In this document: positions 27,432-35,533 of the stretch, one piece after another
Position numbering within the stretch: the first letter of the stretch is position 1
Layout of the letters: each line of letters opens with the position of its first letter
From: Alcanivoracaceae bacterium
GTDB lineage: Bacteria; Pseudomonadota; Gammaproteobacteria; Xanthomonadales; Marinicellaceae
DNA: 43,446 nt
Direction of reading: 5' to 3'
Assembly (NCBI GenBank): GCA_016763695.1
Contig: JAESTH010000164.1
Location: 1-43,446 of the forward strand
Program-made: the position numbers and the translations under genes
The notes under the pieces: generated by a model
Databases searched by the model: none
What the model was told of the DNA's origin: nothing
The model's input: the letters and a program-made list of their open reading frames with translations, nothing else

Positions 27432-27910
27432 TTTCTTGATAATAACCAATAAAAAGTCCCAACCGCGACCACTTCATTAGATGAGTCCTTAATGGTTGTC
27501 TGTACTTCATAATCAAGATTGTCTATCACATCAGGAATTTCACAAATACATTCGGCAGTTAAATCACCTTTGGCTTTTTTGATATATTCCATCTCCAATT
27601 TTGTCAAAATCCCGCGAATCTGGGTAGACATGCCTGCCAATACGGCCAGACCACTGGTGGCTTCACCGAGATTGATAAGGGCAATGGCATGAATACTTCT
27701 AAGGTGATTTTTGTTTGACTTGCGTTCTTTCAAAAAAGCCTGACAATGTCCTGGTTTTAAGTCAGTGATTAAGGCTTTGATACTTCCTGTATAAGGTGCT
27801 ATTTTACCAACACCTCTTGAAAATAATCTTTTTCCAAATGGCTTGTCTTTAAGTTTTTTCCAGGAGGCAAGTATCTTTTCACCTGGTGATTCATTGCTGT
27901 TTGTCTGCAT
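27428..27910 (-). CDS. DUF4442 hotdog-fold protein
   Basis: The 160-aa protein matches the DUF4442 pattern: 'FSRGVGKIAPYTGSI', 'RNH/KNHLRSIHAIALINLGEATSG', 'MEYIKKAKGDLTA' and 'VGTFYWLLS' at the C-terminus. The family is related to acyl-CoA thioesterases of the PaaI/YiiD type (hotdog fold). It is translationally coupled to the downstream SGNH hydrolase, an association I cannot explain functionally. Confidence 0.8.
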   Translation of the reverse strand: MQTNSNESPGEKILASWKKLKDKPFGKRLFSRGVGKIAPYTGSIKALITDLKPGHCQAFLKERKSNKNHLRSIHAIALINLGEATSGLAVLAGMSTQIRGILTKLEMEYIKKAKGDLTAECICEIPDVIDNLDYEVQTTIKDSSNEVVAVGTFYWLLSRK

Positions 27911-27946
27911 AATGATATAATAATTCTTTTAATTTGAGTAATGTAA

Positions 27947-29236
27947 ATGTATAGCAATCATTATAAATATGTTTCGGAAATAATCAACCAGGGATTAGAA
28001 AAGGCAGAACTTGATGGTGTTCTCATCTATTCTGGTCATGCTCACAATTATTTTCTGGATGATATGCCCTATGCATTTGCCTGTAATCCGCACTTTAAAT
28101 GGATGGTACCTGTTACAGAGACTCCGCATTGTATTATTCATTACAGATTAAATGCTAAGCCAGTGTTATATATGTTTCAACCTCAGGATTATTGGCATTC
28201 ATTACCGAAAATGGTCGAGGGAGACTGGACTGCATTTTTTGAGATAATTGCTATTGGTTGTAAAGAGGATGTGCCAGATTTTAGCAACTTAAAAAACCAT
28301 TGCTGGGTTGGTCAGGCTGACTCCTGTGAATATGATAATTTACAACATAATCCAAAAGTTTATATGGACTATGTACACTTTCATCGTGCCTGTAAAACTG
28401 ATTATGAGATTGAAAACATAAGACAGGCCAATGTATTGGCATTAAAAGGCCACAATGCTGCATTACAATGCTTCCAAAAAGGCTATTCTGAATTTGAAAC
28501 ACATATGGCTTATATGCTGGCAACTCAACACAATGAGCATCAATTACCTTATGGAAACATTATTGCTCAAAATGAAAATGGCGCGGTATTACATTATCAG
28601 CACATGCAAAGAAACCGTTTGTCCAAAGATGACTTAAAGTCATTCCTGATTGATGCTGGCTGTAGTGTTAATGGTTATGCCTCAGATATTACCCGTACAT
28701 ACAGTTTGGTGGACAATGAATTTTCTGAGATGATAAAAGCGGTTGAAAAAATGCAAATTGCCATTGGCAAACGGGCTGTTGTTGGAGTCAGTTATATTGA
28801 TTTACACAAGCAGGCACATCATATGTTAGCAGACATCCTTAAAGACTTTGATGTGATAACCTGTGATGCCCAAACAGCTCATGATTCAGGTTTGAGTAAT
28901 GTCTTTTTCCCACATGGACTGGGTCATTATCTGGGTTTGCAGGTTCATGATTGTGGAGGCCATCAAAATGATGAAAACGGCACAATCCTCTCGCCTCCAG
29001 AGCTGCATCCTTTTTTAAGATTGACCAGGACATTGCAGGAAAATAACGTTTTAACTATTGAGCCAGGCATCTACTTTATTGATATGTTGCTAAATAAGGC
29101 GAAGGCCAATTCCAGAGATATGGGTAAATATATTAATTGGTCAAGAGTCAATGACTTTAAACCTTACGGTGGTATAAGAATTGAAGATAATATTGTGGTT
29201 AAGGCAGAGAATCCCGTTAATTTAACCAGAATTTAA
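27947..29236 (+). CDS. pepQ: Xaa-Pro dipeptidase
   Basis: PepQ cleaves dipeptides with C-terminal proline and is a dimetal (Mn) enzyme of the pita-bread fold. The 429-aa protein follows E. coli PepQ closely: an N-terminal 'LDDMPYAFACNPHFKWMVPV' region, and metal-ligand motifs 'LIDAGCSVNGYASDITRTY', 'FPHGLGHYLGLQVHD', 'LTIEPGIYFID' and 'YGGIRIEDN'. Only one base separates it from the decarboxylase gene, so the two are co-transcribed. It complements PutA in using proline-containing peptides. Confidence 0.94.
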   Translation: MYSNHYKYVSEIINQGLEKAELDGVLIYSGHAHNYFLDDMPYAFACNPHFKWMVPVTETPHCIIHYRLNAKPVLYMFQPQDYWHSLPKMVEGDWTAFFEIIAIGCKEDVPDFSNLKNHCWVGQADSCEYDNLQHNPKVYMDYVHFHRACKTDYEIENIRQANVLALKGHNAALQCFQKGYSEFETHMAYMLATQHNEHQLPYGNIIAQNENGAVLHYQHMQRNRLSKDDLKSFLIDAGCSVNGYASDITRTYSLVDNEFSEMIKAVEKMQIAIGKRAVVGVSYIDLHKQAHHMLADILKDFDVITCDAQTAHDSGLSNVFFPHGLGHYLGLQVHDCGGHQNDENGTILSPPELHPFLRLTRTLQENNVLTIEPGIYFIDMLLNKAKANSRDMGKYINWSRVNDFKPYGGIRIEDNIVVKAENPVNLTRI

Positions 29237-29237
29237 T

Positions 29238-30656
29238 ATGAAAAAATATCCACTATTACAGAGAGCTTATCATTTTACAGAGTTTAAGGAAAGTGGCAAG
29301 CAGCTCATTGATCAGCTTACTGAGTATTTATGTAAACAACAGTTAGCAGATACAAAAGCCAACAATTGGCAAACCCCAGATAAAGAACTGGATTTCTGGG
29401 AGAATTATCAATTCAGCGATTTAAATAATTTCGTTGCTGATTTGTTCGACCATTCCATTCATTTGCATAATCCAAAGTATATGGGACATCAGGTCTCTGT
29501 ACCTGCGCCACTCTCGGTACTGACCAATCTCATCAGTGGTCTGCTTAACAATGGTATGGCTGTGTATGAAATGGGCAAAGCAGCTACAGCCATAGAAAAA
29601 TGTGTGGTTGATCTTTTTTGTGAAAAAATCGGCTATGATAACAAAGCCAATGGCATCCTGACTTCAGGCGGAACCCTAGCCAATTTAACTGCTTTATTGG
29701 CTGCCAGACAGGCATTGCATGACAGTGATATTTGGCAGGATGGCTGTAGAGAGAAATTGGCGGTACTGGTTTCTTCTCAAGCACATTATTCTATTGATAG
29801 AGCCGCGCGAGTGATGGGCTTGGGTAATGGTGGTGTGGTACTGGTACCTGTTGATACTGGATTTGCCATGGATCAACAGGCATTGGAAACATGTTATAGT
29901 AAAACAACTCAGGCTGGTTTAAAGGTGATAGCTATTGTGGGTAGTGCCTGTTCTACAGCCACAGGTGTTTATGATAATCTACAGTTTATTGGTGACTTTT
30001 GCCGACGAAATAGTGTCTGGTTTCATGTAGATGGTGCCCATGGTGGTGCAGCGGTGTTTTCAGATAAATATAAGCGACTATTAAAGGGTATAGAAATGGC
30101 TGATTCAGTTATCATTGATACCCATAAAATGATGATGACACCCGCCTTATCGACCGTCGTTTTATTTAAAGATAAGAAACAGGGTAGCCAAACATTCCAC
30201 CAAAAAGCCCAATATCTATTTGAGGATGCAAATTTAGATGAACAGTGGTTTAATAGTGGTTTAAGGACATTTGAATGTACTAAACTAATGATGTGTTTAA
30301 AATTTTACGTGTTATGGAAAACTTACGGTATAAAAGTATTTGAAGAAAATATCGATTGTCTGTATGGACTGGGTAAAACTTTTGCAGAAATGGTTTCGCA
30401 ACACTCATCTTTCGAATTGGCACTAAAACCACAAACGAACATTGTCTGTTTTCGCTACATAAAACAAGAAATGTCAGAACAACAAATAAATGAGTTAAAC
30501 AAATCCATACGTCAAAGTCTGCTTGAAGACAGTGAGTTTTATATTGTGCAGGCTGTATTAAATGATATGATTTATTTGCGAGTTACTCTGATGAATCCTT
30601 TGACGAATGAAATACATTTACAACAATTATTAGAAAAGATTATATCAGTAGTCTAA
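29238..30656 (+). CDS. PLP-dependent group II amino-acid decarboxylase
   Basis: The 472-aa enzyme has the fold-type I decarboxylase features: 'GILTSGGTLANLTALLAAR', 'SSQAHYSIDRAARVMGLG', 'WFHVDGAHGGAAVF' (PLP-binding Asp and the conserved His/Ala), and the Schiff-base lysine K297 in VIIDTHKMMMTP. Related enzymes decarboxylate aromatic amino acids, glutamate or diaminobutyrate; the substrate here is not evident. The 'HKMM' active site differs from the usual 'HKWL' of aromatic decarboxylases. It is coupled to pepQ. Confidence 0.85.
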   Translation: MKKYPLLQRAYHFTEFKESGKQLIDQLTEYLCKQQLADTKANNWQTPDKELDFWENYQFSDLNNFVADLFDHSIHLHNPKYMGHQVSVPAPLSVLTNLISGLLNNGMAVYEMGKAATAIEKCVVDLFCEKIGYDNKANGILTSGGTLANLTALLAARQALHDSDIWQDGCREKLAVLVSSQAHYSIDRAARVMGLGNGGVVLVPVDTGFAMDQQALETCYSKTTQAGLKVIAIVGSACSTATGVYDNLQFIGDFCRRNSVWFHVDGAHGGAAVFSDKYKRLLKGIEMADSVIIDTHKMMMTPALSTVVLFKDKKQGSQTFHQKAQYLFEDANLDEQWFNSGLRTFECTKLMMCLKFYVLWKTYGIKVFEENIDCLYGLGKTFAEMVSQHSSFELALKPQTNIVCFRYIKQEMSEQQINELNKSIRQSLLEDSEFYIVQAVLNDMIYLRVTLMNPLTNEIHLQQLLEKIISVV

Positions 30657-30864
30657 TCGATATAATATATTCTATATATCCACGTCGTATTAATACTGCT
30701 ATCAGATATAATGTTATCAATTCAATTTTGTATTGTAGAGAAGTAATAAAACGCATGTCAGTAAAACATGGAGGAACAGAAGGCATTATAGTGAATTAGA
30801 GCTAACTTTGTTCGACCAGACTTTATTGACCACAGATGCTCAGTTTCAATAATAAATCATTGAA
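30657..30864. other. Intergenic region between decarboxylase and MNT genes
   Basis: AT-rich with no supported gene. A 14-codon reading frame around 30756 has no support. The region ends in the paired operators described next. Confidence 0.5.
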
Positions 30865-30904
30865 AGTTCACATATTATGAACTATAGTACACATATTGTG
30901 AACT
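30865..30904 (+). promoter_or_regulatory. Two tandem palindromic operators upstream of the MNT-HEPN operon
   Basis: AGTTCA-catatta-TGAACT (30865-30883) and agtacacatattgtgaact (30886-30904) are near-identical 19-bp dyads repeated with a period of 21 bp. They end 16 bp before the MNT start codon. This arrangement fits autoregulation by the winged-helix part of the downstream MNT protein. Confidence 0.65.
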
Positions 30905-30920
30905 ATGCCGAATATGTTAT

Positions 30921-31493
30921 ATGAGCTTACTCAGTGACTCATTATTTACTACAACGCAACAAAAAGTGTTGGGTGTTTTGTATGGGCAGCCAGAAAGAAG
31001 CTTTTATATCAAAGAAATTATAAGAATTACTAAAATGGGTGTTGCTACCATTAAACGGGAGTTGGACAGAATGCTGTCATCAGGTCTGCTAACAATGATA
31101 AAGATTGGTAATCAGCACCATTATCAAGCAAATCCCAATTGCCCAATTTATAATGAAATATTAGCGATTGTGAAAAAGACTTTTGGTCTTGCAGATGTTA
31201 TTAAAGAGGCACTGATTCCATTGATGGATGAAATTCTGTGGGTGTTTATATTTGGTTCGGTAGCCAGCGGTAAGGAAACCTCAAACAGTGATATTGATTT
31301 GATGATTATTGGAAATGTATCTTTTTCTGATGTGGTGCAGAAATTATTTTCCATTCAGGAAACATTAGGGCGTGAAATCAACCCCAAAATATACACAGAA
31401 AATGAGTGGCGACAATTGCAAAGTTATCATGATGCTTTTATCAAAGAGGTCTTATCAAGCCCTAAAATTCATATAGTGGGTAAACCATTGTGA
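30921..31493 (+). CDS. wHTH-fused MNT nucleotidyltransferase (antitoxin)
   Basis: The 190-aa protein has a winged-helix DNA-binding domain (~residues 10-70: 'FYIKEIIRITKMGVATIKRELDRM'), then a minimal nucleotidyltransferase domain with FGSVASGK (111-118) and SDIDLMII (123-130), the motif that binds metal-ATP. MNT proteins of this kind are antitoxins to HEPN RNases, in known cases through AMPylation of the toxin. The stop codon overlaps the GTG of the HEPN gene (GTGA). The upstream tandem operators suggest that it represses its own operon. Confidence 0.85.
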   Translation: MSLLSDSLFTTTQQKVLGVLYGQPERSFYIKEIIRITKMGVATIKRELDRMLSSGLLTMIKIGNQHHYQANPNCPIYNEILAIVKKTFGLADVIKEALIPLMDEILWVFIFGSVASGKETSNSDIDLMIIGNVSFSDVVQKLFSIQETLGREINPKIYTENEWRQLQSYHDAFIKEVLSSPKIHIVGKPL

Positions 31494-31930
31494 GCTTGGA
31501 AAACCTGGTTGGTATTTCATTACAGAAAATTAATCCTGATATTTCAATGATTCAAAGGTTGTTAACAGCAGCAAGGAGAAATGTTAATGATGCTCATGTC
31601 AATGAAATAAGTTCAGAAAATCGTTTTGATGCAGCTTATTAAGCCATTATGCAACTAGCCAATCTTGCACTTCAGGCAAATGGTTATAGAACATTAACCA
31701 GTAAGCCCGGACACCACATGACAATGATTCAATCATTAACTCAGACTCTTGGCATAGAAAAAAATACAGTAATAGTATTGGATGCCTTAAGAAAACAGAG
31801 AAATGTAGCTGACTACTCGGGTGATATTGTGCCAAATAGTGCTGTCAATGAATGCATTGGTCAAGCAGAGGAATTATTACTTTGTATTAATGATTGGCTC
31901 AAAAACAATAAACCTGAATTATTAAAGTAG
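31490..31930 (+). pseudogene. HEPN-domain toxin interrupted by an in-frame TAA
   Basis: Reading from the GTG at 31490, codon 51 is TAA (31640-31642), and the same frame then continues to 31930 as HEPN-like sequence, so the ORF-track entry 31649-31930 is only the distal part. The break falls in RFDAAY*AIMQLA, where homologues of this helix would have a Lys (AAA to TAA is a single change). The distal part contains LRKQRNVADY, resembling the R-N-x-x-x-Y/H active-site or AMPylation motif. Re-initiation at ATG 31649, seven bases after the stop codon, could still give a 93-aa product. The toxin is probably inactivated, while its antitoxin is intact. Confidence 0.8.
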
Positions 31931-32006
31931 TGTGCTTCATGATAAATTACAGTTTCTTATTTGTTATAAAAGGTTTAGCTTTGTGTGAGGATAAAGGTTG
32001 TTACAA

Positions 32007-32753
32007 ATGAATAAAGTCACATTAATCACTGGGTCGAGTCGAGGTATAGGTGCTGCAACAGCTTTGCGTTTGGCGAAAGATGGATTTGATGTATGTGTTA
32101 ATTACATAAAAGATAAGAAAGCGGCAAATAAAGTGGCGGCACAAATTAATTCACTTGGGTGTAAAGCCATTGCAGTCCAGGCAGATGTTTCAAAAGAAGA
32201 AGATGTCATACGCCTTTTTAAAACCATTGATGAAAAGCTGGGAACATTACACACACTGGTTAATAATGCAGGAATCCTCTTTAAACAAATGCGAGTTGAA
32301 GACATGACGGCAGAAAGAATCAATAAAATATTGACCACAAATATTACGGGCTACTTTCTGTGTAGTAAAGAAGCCATAAAACGAATGTCTGTTAAATATG
32401 GTGGTAATGGCGGAACTATCATCAATGTGTCATCGGCTGCATCGAGGTTGGGAGCTGCTGGTGAATACGTGGATTATGCGGCATCAAAAGGTGCGATTGA
32501 TACCTTAACCATTGGATTGGCCTCTGAGGTGGCCGCAGAAGGCATAAGAGTCAATTGTGTTCGCCCAGCCTTTATCTACACACAAATGCACAGTGATGGT
32601 GGAGAGCCGGGTCGAGTTGATAGAATCAAAGCAAATATTCCACTACAACGTGGCGGGCAGGTAGAAGAGGTGGCTGCTGCAATAGCCTGGTTAGCATCCG
32701 ATGAGTCAAGTTATTCTACAGGCGCTTTTATTGATGTTTCTGGAGGTAAATGA
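32007..32753 (+). CDS. Short-chain dehydrogenase/reductase, YgfF-like
   Basis: The 248-aa protein is a classical SDR: the NAD(P) motif TGSSRGIG, NNAG ('VNNAGILFKQM'), the catalytic Ser in 'INVSSAASRLG', and the YxxxK motif 'YVDYAASKGAID'. The C-terminus 'YSTGAFIDVSGGK' and the 'GEPGRVDRIKANIPLQRGGQ' segment closely follow E. coli YgfF. The start is placed at ATG 32007, which has an AAAGG site ~9 nt upstream; the ORF-track start at 31998 is a TTG. The physiological substrate is unknown. It is convergent with the acyl-CoA ligase, only 16 bp away. Confidence 0.88.
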   Translation: MNKVTLITGSSRGIGAATALRLAKDGFDVCVNYIKDKKAANKVAAQINSLGCKAIAVQADVSKEEDVIRLFKTIDEKLGTLHTLVNNAGILFKQMRVEDMTAERINKILTTNITGYFLCSKEAIKRMSVKYGGNGGTIINVSSAASRLGAAGEYVDYAASKGAIDTLTIGLASEVAAEGIRVNCVRPAFIYTQMHSDGGEPGRVDRIKANIPLQRGGQVEEVAAAIAWLASDESSYSTGAFIDVSGGK

Positions 32754-32769
32754 TGCATTTGTGAGAGTT

Positions 32770-34314
32770 TCAATTTCTCAATTCTTTTTTCAAAATTTTA
32801 CCCGTAGCACTCATGGGTAAAGCCTCAATAAACTCAATAATACGTGGGTACTTATAGCTGGCTATGCGTTCTTTTGTCCAGGCACGCAAGTCATCAGCAG
32901 TAACTGATTGTCCGTCATTCAAGACCACAAAGGCTTTGATTTCTTCACCCATTTGATCATCTGGCACCCCAATAACCGCTACCAGTGAAACTGCAGGGTG
33001 GTTAATCATGACTTCTTCTACCTGACGGGGATAGACATTAAGGCCACCGCGAATAATCATATCCTTGGTTCTATCAACAATAAAATAAAAGCCATCCTCA
33101 TCTTTGATAGCAATATCGCCAGAGTGCAACCAGCCATTGGTAATGGTTTTATCATTGGCCTCAGGCCGATTGTAATAGCCTTTCATGACATTGTGACCTT
33201 TGTATAAAAGTTCGCCTTTTTCACCGGTGGCGACTTCTTGTCCTTGATCATCAATCAACTTCACTTGCACACCCCAAATAGGCGTACCAATTGAGCCTGA
33301 TTTAGTACCAATATCTGGTTGGTTGAAGGTGACTACAGGTGAGCCTTCAGACATGCCATAGCCTTCTATAATATCCAGCTTAAATTTTTGTTTAAAATCA
33401 TTGAGTACGGCAAGAGGTAATGCGGCGCCACCAGATACAGTAATACGTAGATTTTCAGTAATTTTGGAGATATCGGATGTTTTATCAATATTATTAATTA
33501 AACCCCAATACATGGTTGGCACACCAGCAAAAACCGAGACCTTGTGTTTCACCATCAATGCATAGGCATCATTGGCATCAAAACGAGGTAATAAGATACT
33601 GTGGCAACCTTGATAAATACCAATGTTCATTTGTACAGTCATGGCAAAAATATGAGATAAGGGCAAAACCACCAGTTGTGTATCATCTGCTCGTATGTGA
33701 ATGAATTCCTGGCAGACCATTGCATTCATGACAAGGTTACAATGGGTTAATTCAGCACCTTTGGGTTGCCCTGTGGTTCCTGATGTATAAACAATAATTG
33801 CGGTATCTTCTGCGGATGTTGATAAGGTATCAAAGTTAGCTGACATGCCATTCATCAAAGCACCTAATGTTTTTACCCCTGCAAATGGTGACGGGTCAGT
33901 TGGCTTACCCATAATATGGAAAAAATGTGTACATCTTGTTGCTTTATTGAAAGCAGCAAAGCCCATTTGCCCCATTGGTAAATCTGCGTTACCTTCAAAA
34001 CAAAAATAGGCTGTAGCATGACTGTTTTCTAGATGAAATTGAATTTCATCTTGCTTCAACAACACACTTAAAGGCACAACCACCGCACCCATTTTTAAAA
34101 TGCCAAAATAAATGATAGGAAAATAGGGTAAATTCAAACAACTTAAAGCCACTTTGTCGCCTTTTTTAATGCCCTGAGCAATTAAACCATTGGCAACTTG
34201 ATTAGCTGCTGCATGGACTTGTGCAAAGGTTAAAGTTGTGTCCATAAAAGTAAATGCAGGCTTATTGGCATACTTATAGGCACTGTTGTCCAGAAATGAT
34301 GTTAAATTCAGCAT
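32770..34314 (-). CDS. Fatty-acid/long-chain acyl-CoA ligase
   Basis: The 514-aa ANL-superfamily enzyme activates a carboxylate as acyl-AMP and transfers it to CoA. Motifs are complete: P-loop IIVYTSGTTGQPKGAELTH, the A5 motif 'EGYGMSEGSPVV', A7 'WLHSGDIA', A8 hinge 'IVDRTKDMIIRGGLNVYPRQVEE', and the A10 lysine in 'PMSATGKILKKELR'. The architecture resembles FadD-like medium/long-chain ligases, but the chain length cannot be predicted. It is a single gene on the minus strand. Confidence 0.87.
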   Translation of the reverse strand: MLNLTSFLDNSAYKYANKPAFTFMDTTLTFAQVHAAANQVANGLIAQGIKKGDKVALSCLNLPYFPIIYFGILKMGAVVVPLSVLLKQDEIQFHLENSHATAYFCFEGNADLPMGQMGFAAFNKATRCTHFFHIMGKPTDPSPFAGVKTLGALMNGMSANFDTLSTSAEDTAIIVYTSGTTGQPKGAELTHCNLVMNAMVCQEFIHIRADDTQLVVLPLSHIFAMTVQMNIGIYQGCHSILLPRFDANDAYALMVKHKVSVFAGVPTMYWGLINNIDKTSDISKITENLRITVSGGAALPLAVLNDFKQKFKLDIIEGYGMSEGSPVVTFNQPDIGTKSGSIGTPIWGVQVKLIDDQGQEVATGEKGELLYKGHNVMKGYYNRPEANDKTITNGWLHSGDIAIKDEDGFYFIVDRTKDMIIRGGLNVYPRQVEEVMINHPAVSLVAVIGVPDDQMGEEIKAFVVLNDGQSVTADDLRAWTKERIASYKYPRIIEFIEALPMSATGKILKKELRN

Positions 34315-34404
34315 ATATTTTTCCTATTGATTTAAAACTATAATAAAGCAAAGAAGGGTAGATATAAATGATTTTTTATTGTTTATTATTTTAAAACACA
34401 CACC

Positions 34405-34432
34405 GTAGAGACAAGGCATGCCTTGTCTCTAC
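34405..34432. terminator. Perfect 28-bp palindrome (copy 3), probable terminator
   Basis: The sequence gtagagacaaggca followed by its exact reverse complement forms 14-bp arms without a mismatch. It lies just after the mscS stop codon, at the end of the hemL-DedA-mscS operon. Same repeat family as 1534-1561 and 13192-13219. Confidence 0.7.
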
Positions 34433-34438
34433 CCCAAA

Positions 34439-35533
34439 TTAAATAATTTCTTCAATATTTTTATCTTCAGCAACCACAATATCAGCAACAGCCTGATGGG
34501 TAATAGGGGTAGACAAAGACAAGCCAAATTCTTCCTGCAAATCAAAAGCCGCTCGATTGATGCAAAATTGGACAGACTTTAGGCGGTAGATATTTTCCAA
34601 ATGATAATGTATGCGCCAGAGGATGGCGTGGTCGCCTGCTTCAATTAGGGATATTTTGGGTTTTTTATCAATATCCAGAGCATTATCTTTGGCACAGGCC
34701 TGTTGCCAGACTTTTTCGAAGAATTTTTCTACCTGCTTTGATGTTGTGCCGTAACCAATTTTATATTCTATGTAATCATTCCAGCTGGTGCTGCCCGAAC
34801 GATTAAGGATTTCTATTTTGGTGGTGCGCAATTTTGAGTTGGGAATGACGATTTTGTGTTTTTGAACCAAATCTCGAAAGGTGGTTTGAGTCAGGGAAAT
34901 TTTGCGTATAACTGCTAATATATTGTACTCGGGAATACGGCAAATGACACCCGGCTCCAGATCGTGATTGTAGAGCAATATCAGACCATGGGCGCTATCA
35001 ACAGCCCAGGCATCTTTGGTGGCAAATAGAATAACTAATAATCCACCAAGCACACCAGTGGCCTGTAGCCAGTTGGTGACGTGCCAGATGTTGACCAGTA
35101 GTAACAGTGCAGCAATGATGGTAATGCCGATTATTATCAGGTGCATCATTTCAGATTTATAGGTGCGGGAACTGATATCTTCACCGTCTATGGTTTTTTC
35201 CTTGCCATAATGTTGCAGTGCCCAGGCATGAGAAAACTGGATAAATAAATAGGAAATAAGTAGAACAAGTCCAGTTTGAGAAACCTGTAACAGCCATTTG
35301 TTACTGTTCTGATGACCATTGATTAAACCATCTATAACATAAATAATTAATAACAACAGGTTTAAATAACGCAACCAGCGTATGCGTCTTTTGTTTGCGG
35401 TTTCATCATCAGTTGGTATAACAATATAACGAAAGATGACACCAGCTAAGAAGAAAAACAGCAGGTTAAGAATAATGGCAACCTGGCCAAAAGTTGAAAG
35501 GTGTTGAAAATACTTTATCAGTTCATCTATCAT
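34439..35533 (-). CDS. MscS-family mechanosensitive channel
   Basis: The 364-aa inner-membrane protein has about five hydrophobic helices (residues ~15-35, 50-66, 85-103, 130-150, 155-175). The MscS pore/beta region follows: 'LGGLLVILFATKDAWAVDSAHGLILL', 'LEPGVICRI', 'VIRKISLTQTTFRD' and 'VIPNSKL'. The pore-lining helix is less Gly/Ala-rich than E. coli MscS, so gating properties may differ. It is translationally coupled (ATGA overlap) to the DedA-LssY fusion gene. Confidence 0.87.
   Translation of the reverse strand: MIDELIKYFQHLSTFGQVAIILNLLFFFLAGVIFRYIVIPTDDETANKRRIRWLRYLNLLLLIIYVIDGLINGHQNSNKWLLQVSQTGLVLLISYLFIQFSHAWALQHYGKEKTIDGEDISSRTYKSEMMHLIIIGITIIAALLLLVNIWHVTNWLQATGVLGGLLVILFATKDAWAVDSAHGLILLYNHDLEPGVICRIPEYNILAVIRKISLTQTTFRDLVQKHKIVIPNSKLRTTKIEILNRSGSTSWNDYIEYKIGYGTTSKQVEKFFEKVWQQACAKDNALDIDKKPKISLIEAGDHAILWRIHYHLENIYRLKSVQFCINRAAFDLQEEFGLSLSTPITHQAVADIVVAEDKNIEEII

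Noticed and set aside
30756-30800. 14-codon ORF before the MNT gene
   Set aside because: Too short, with no ribosome site and no recognisable peptide.
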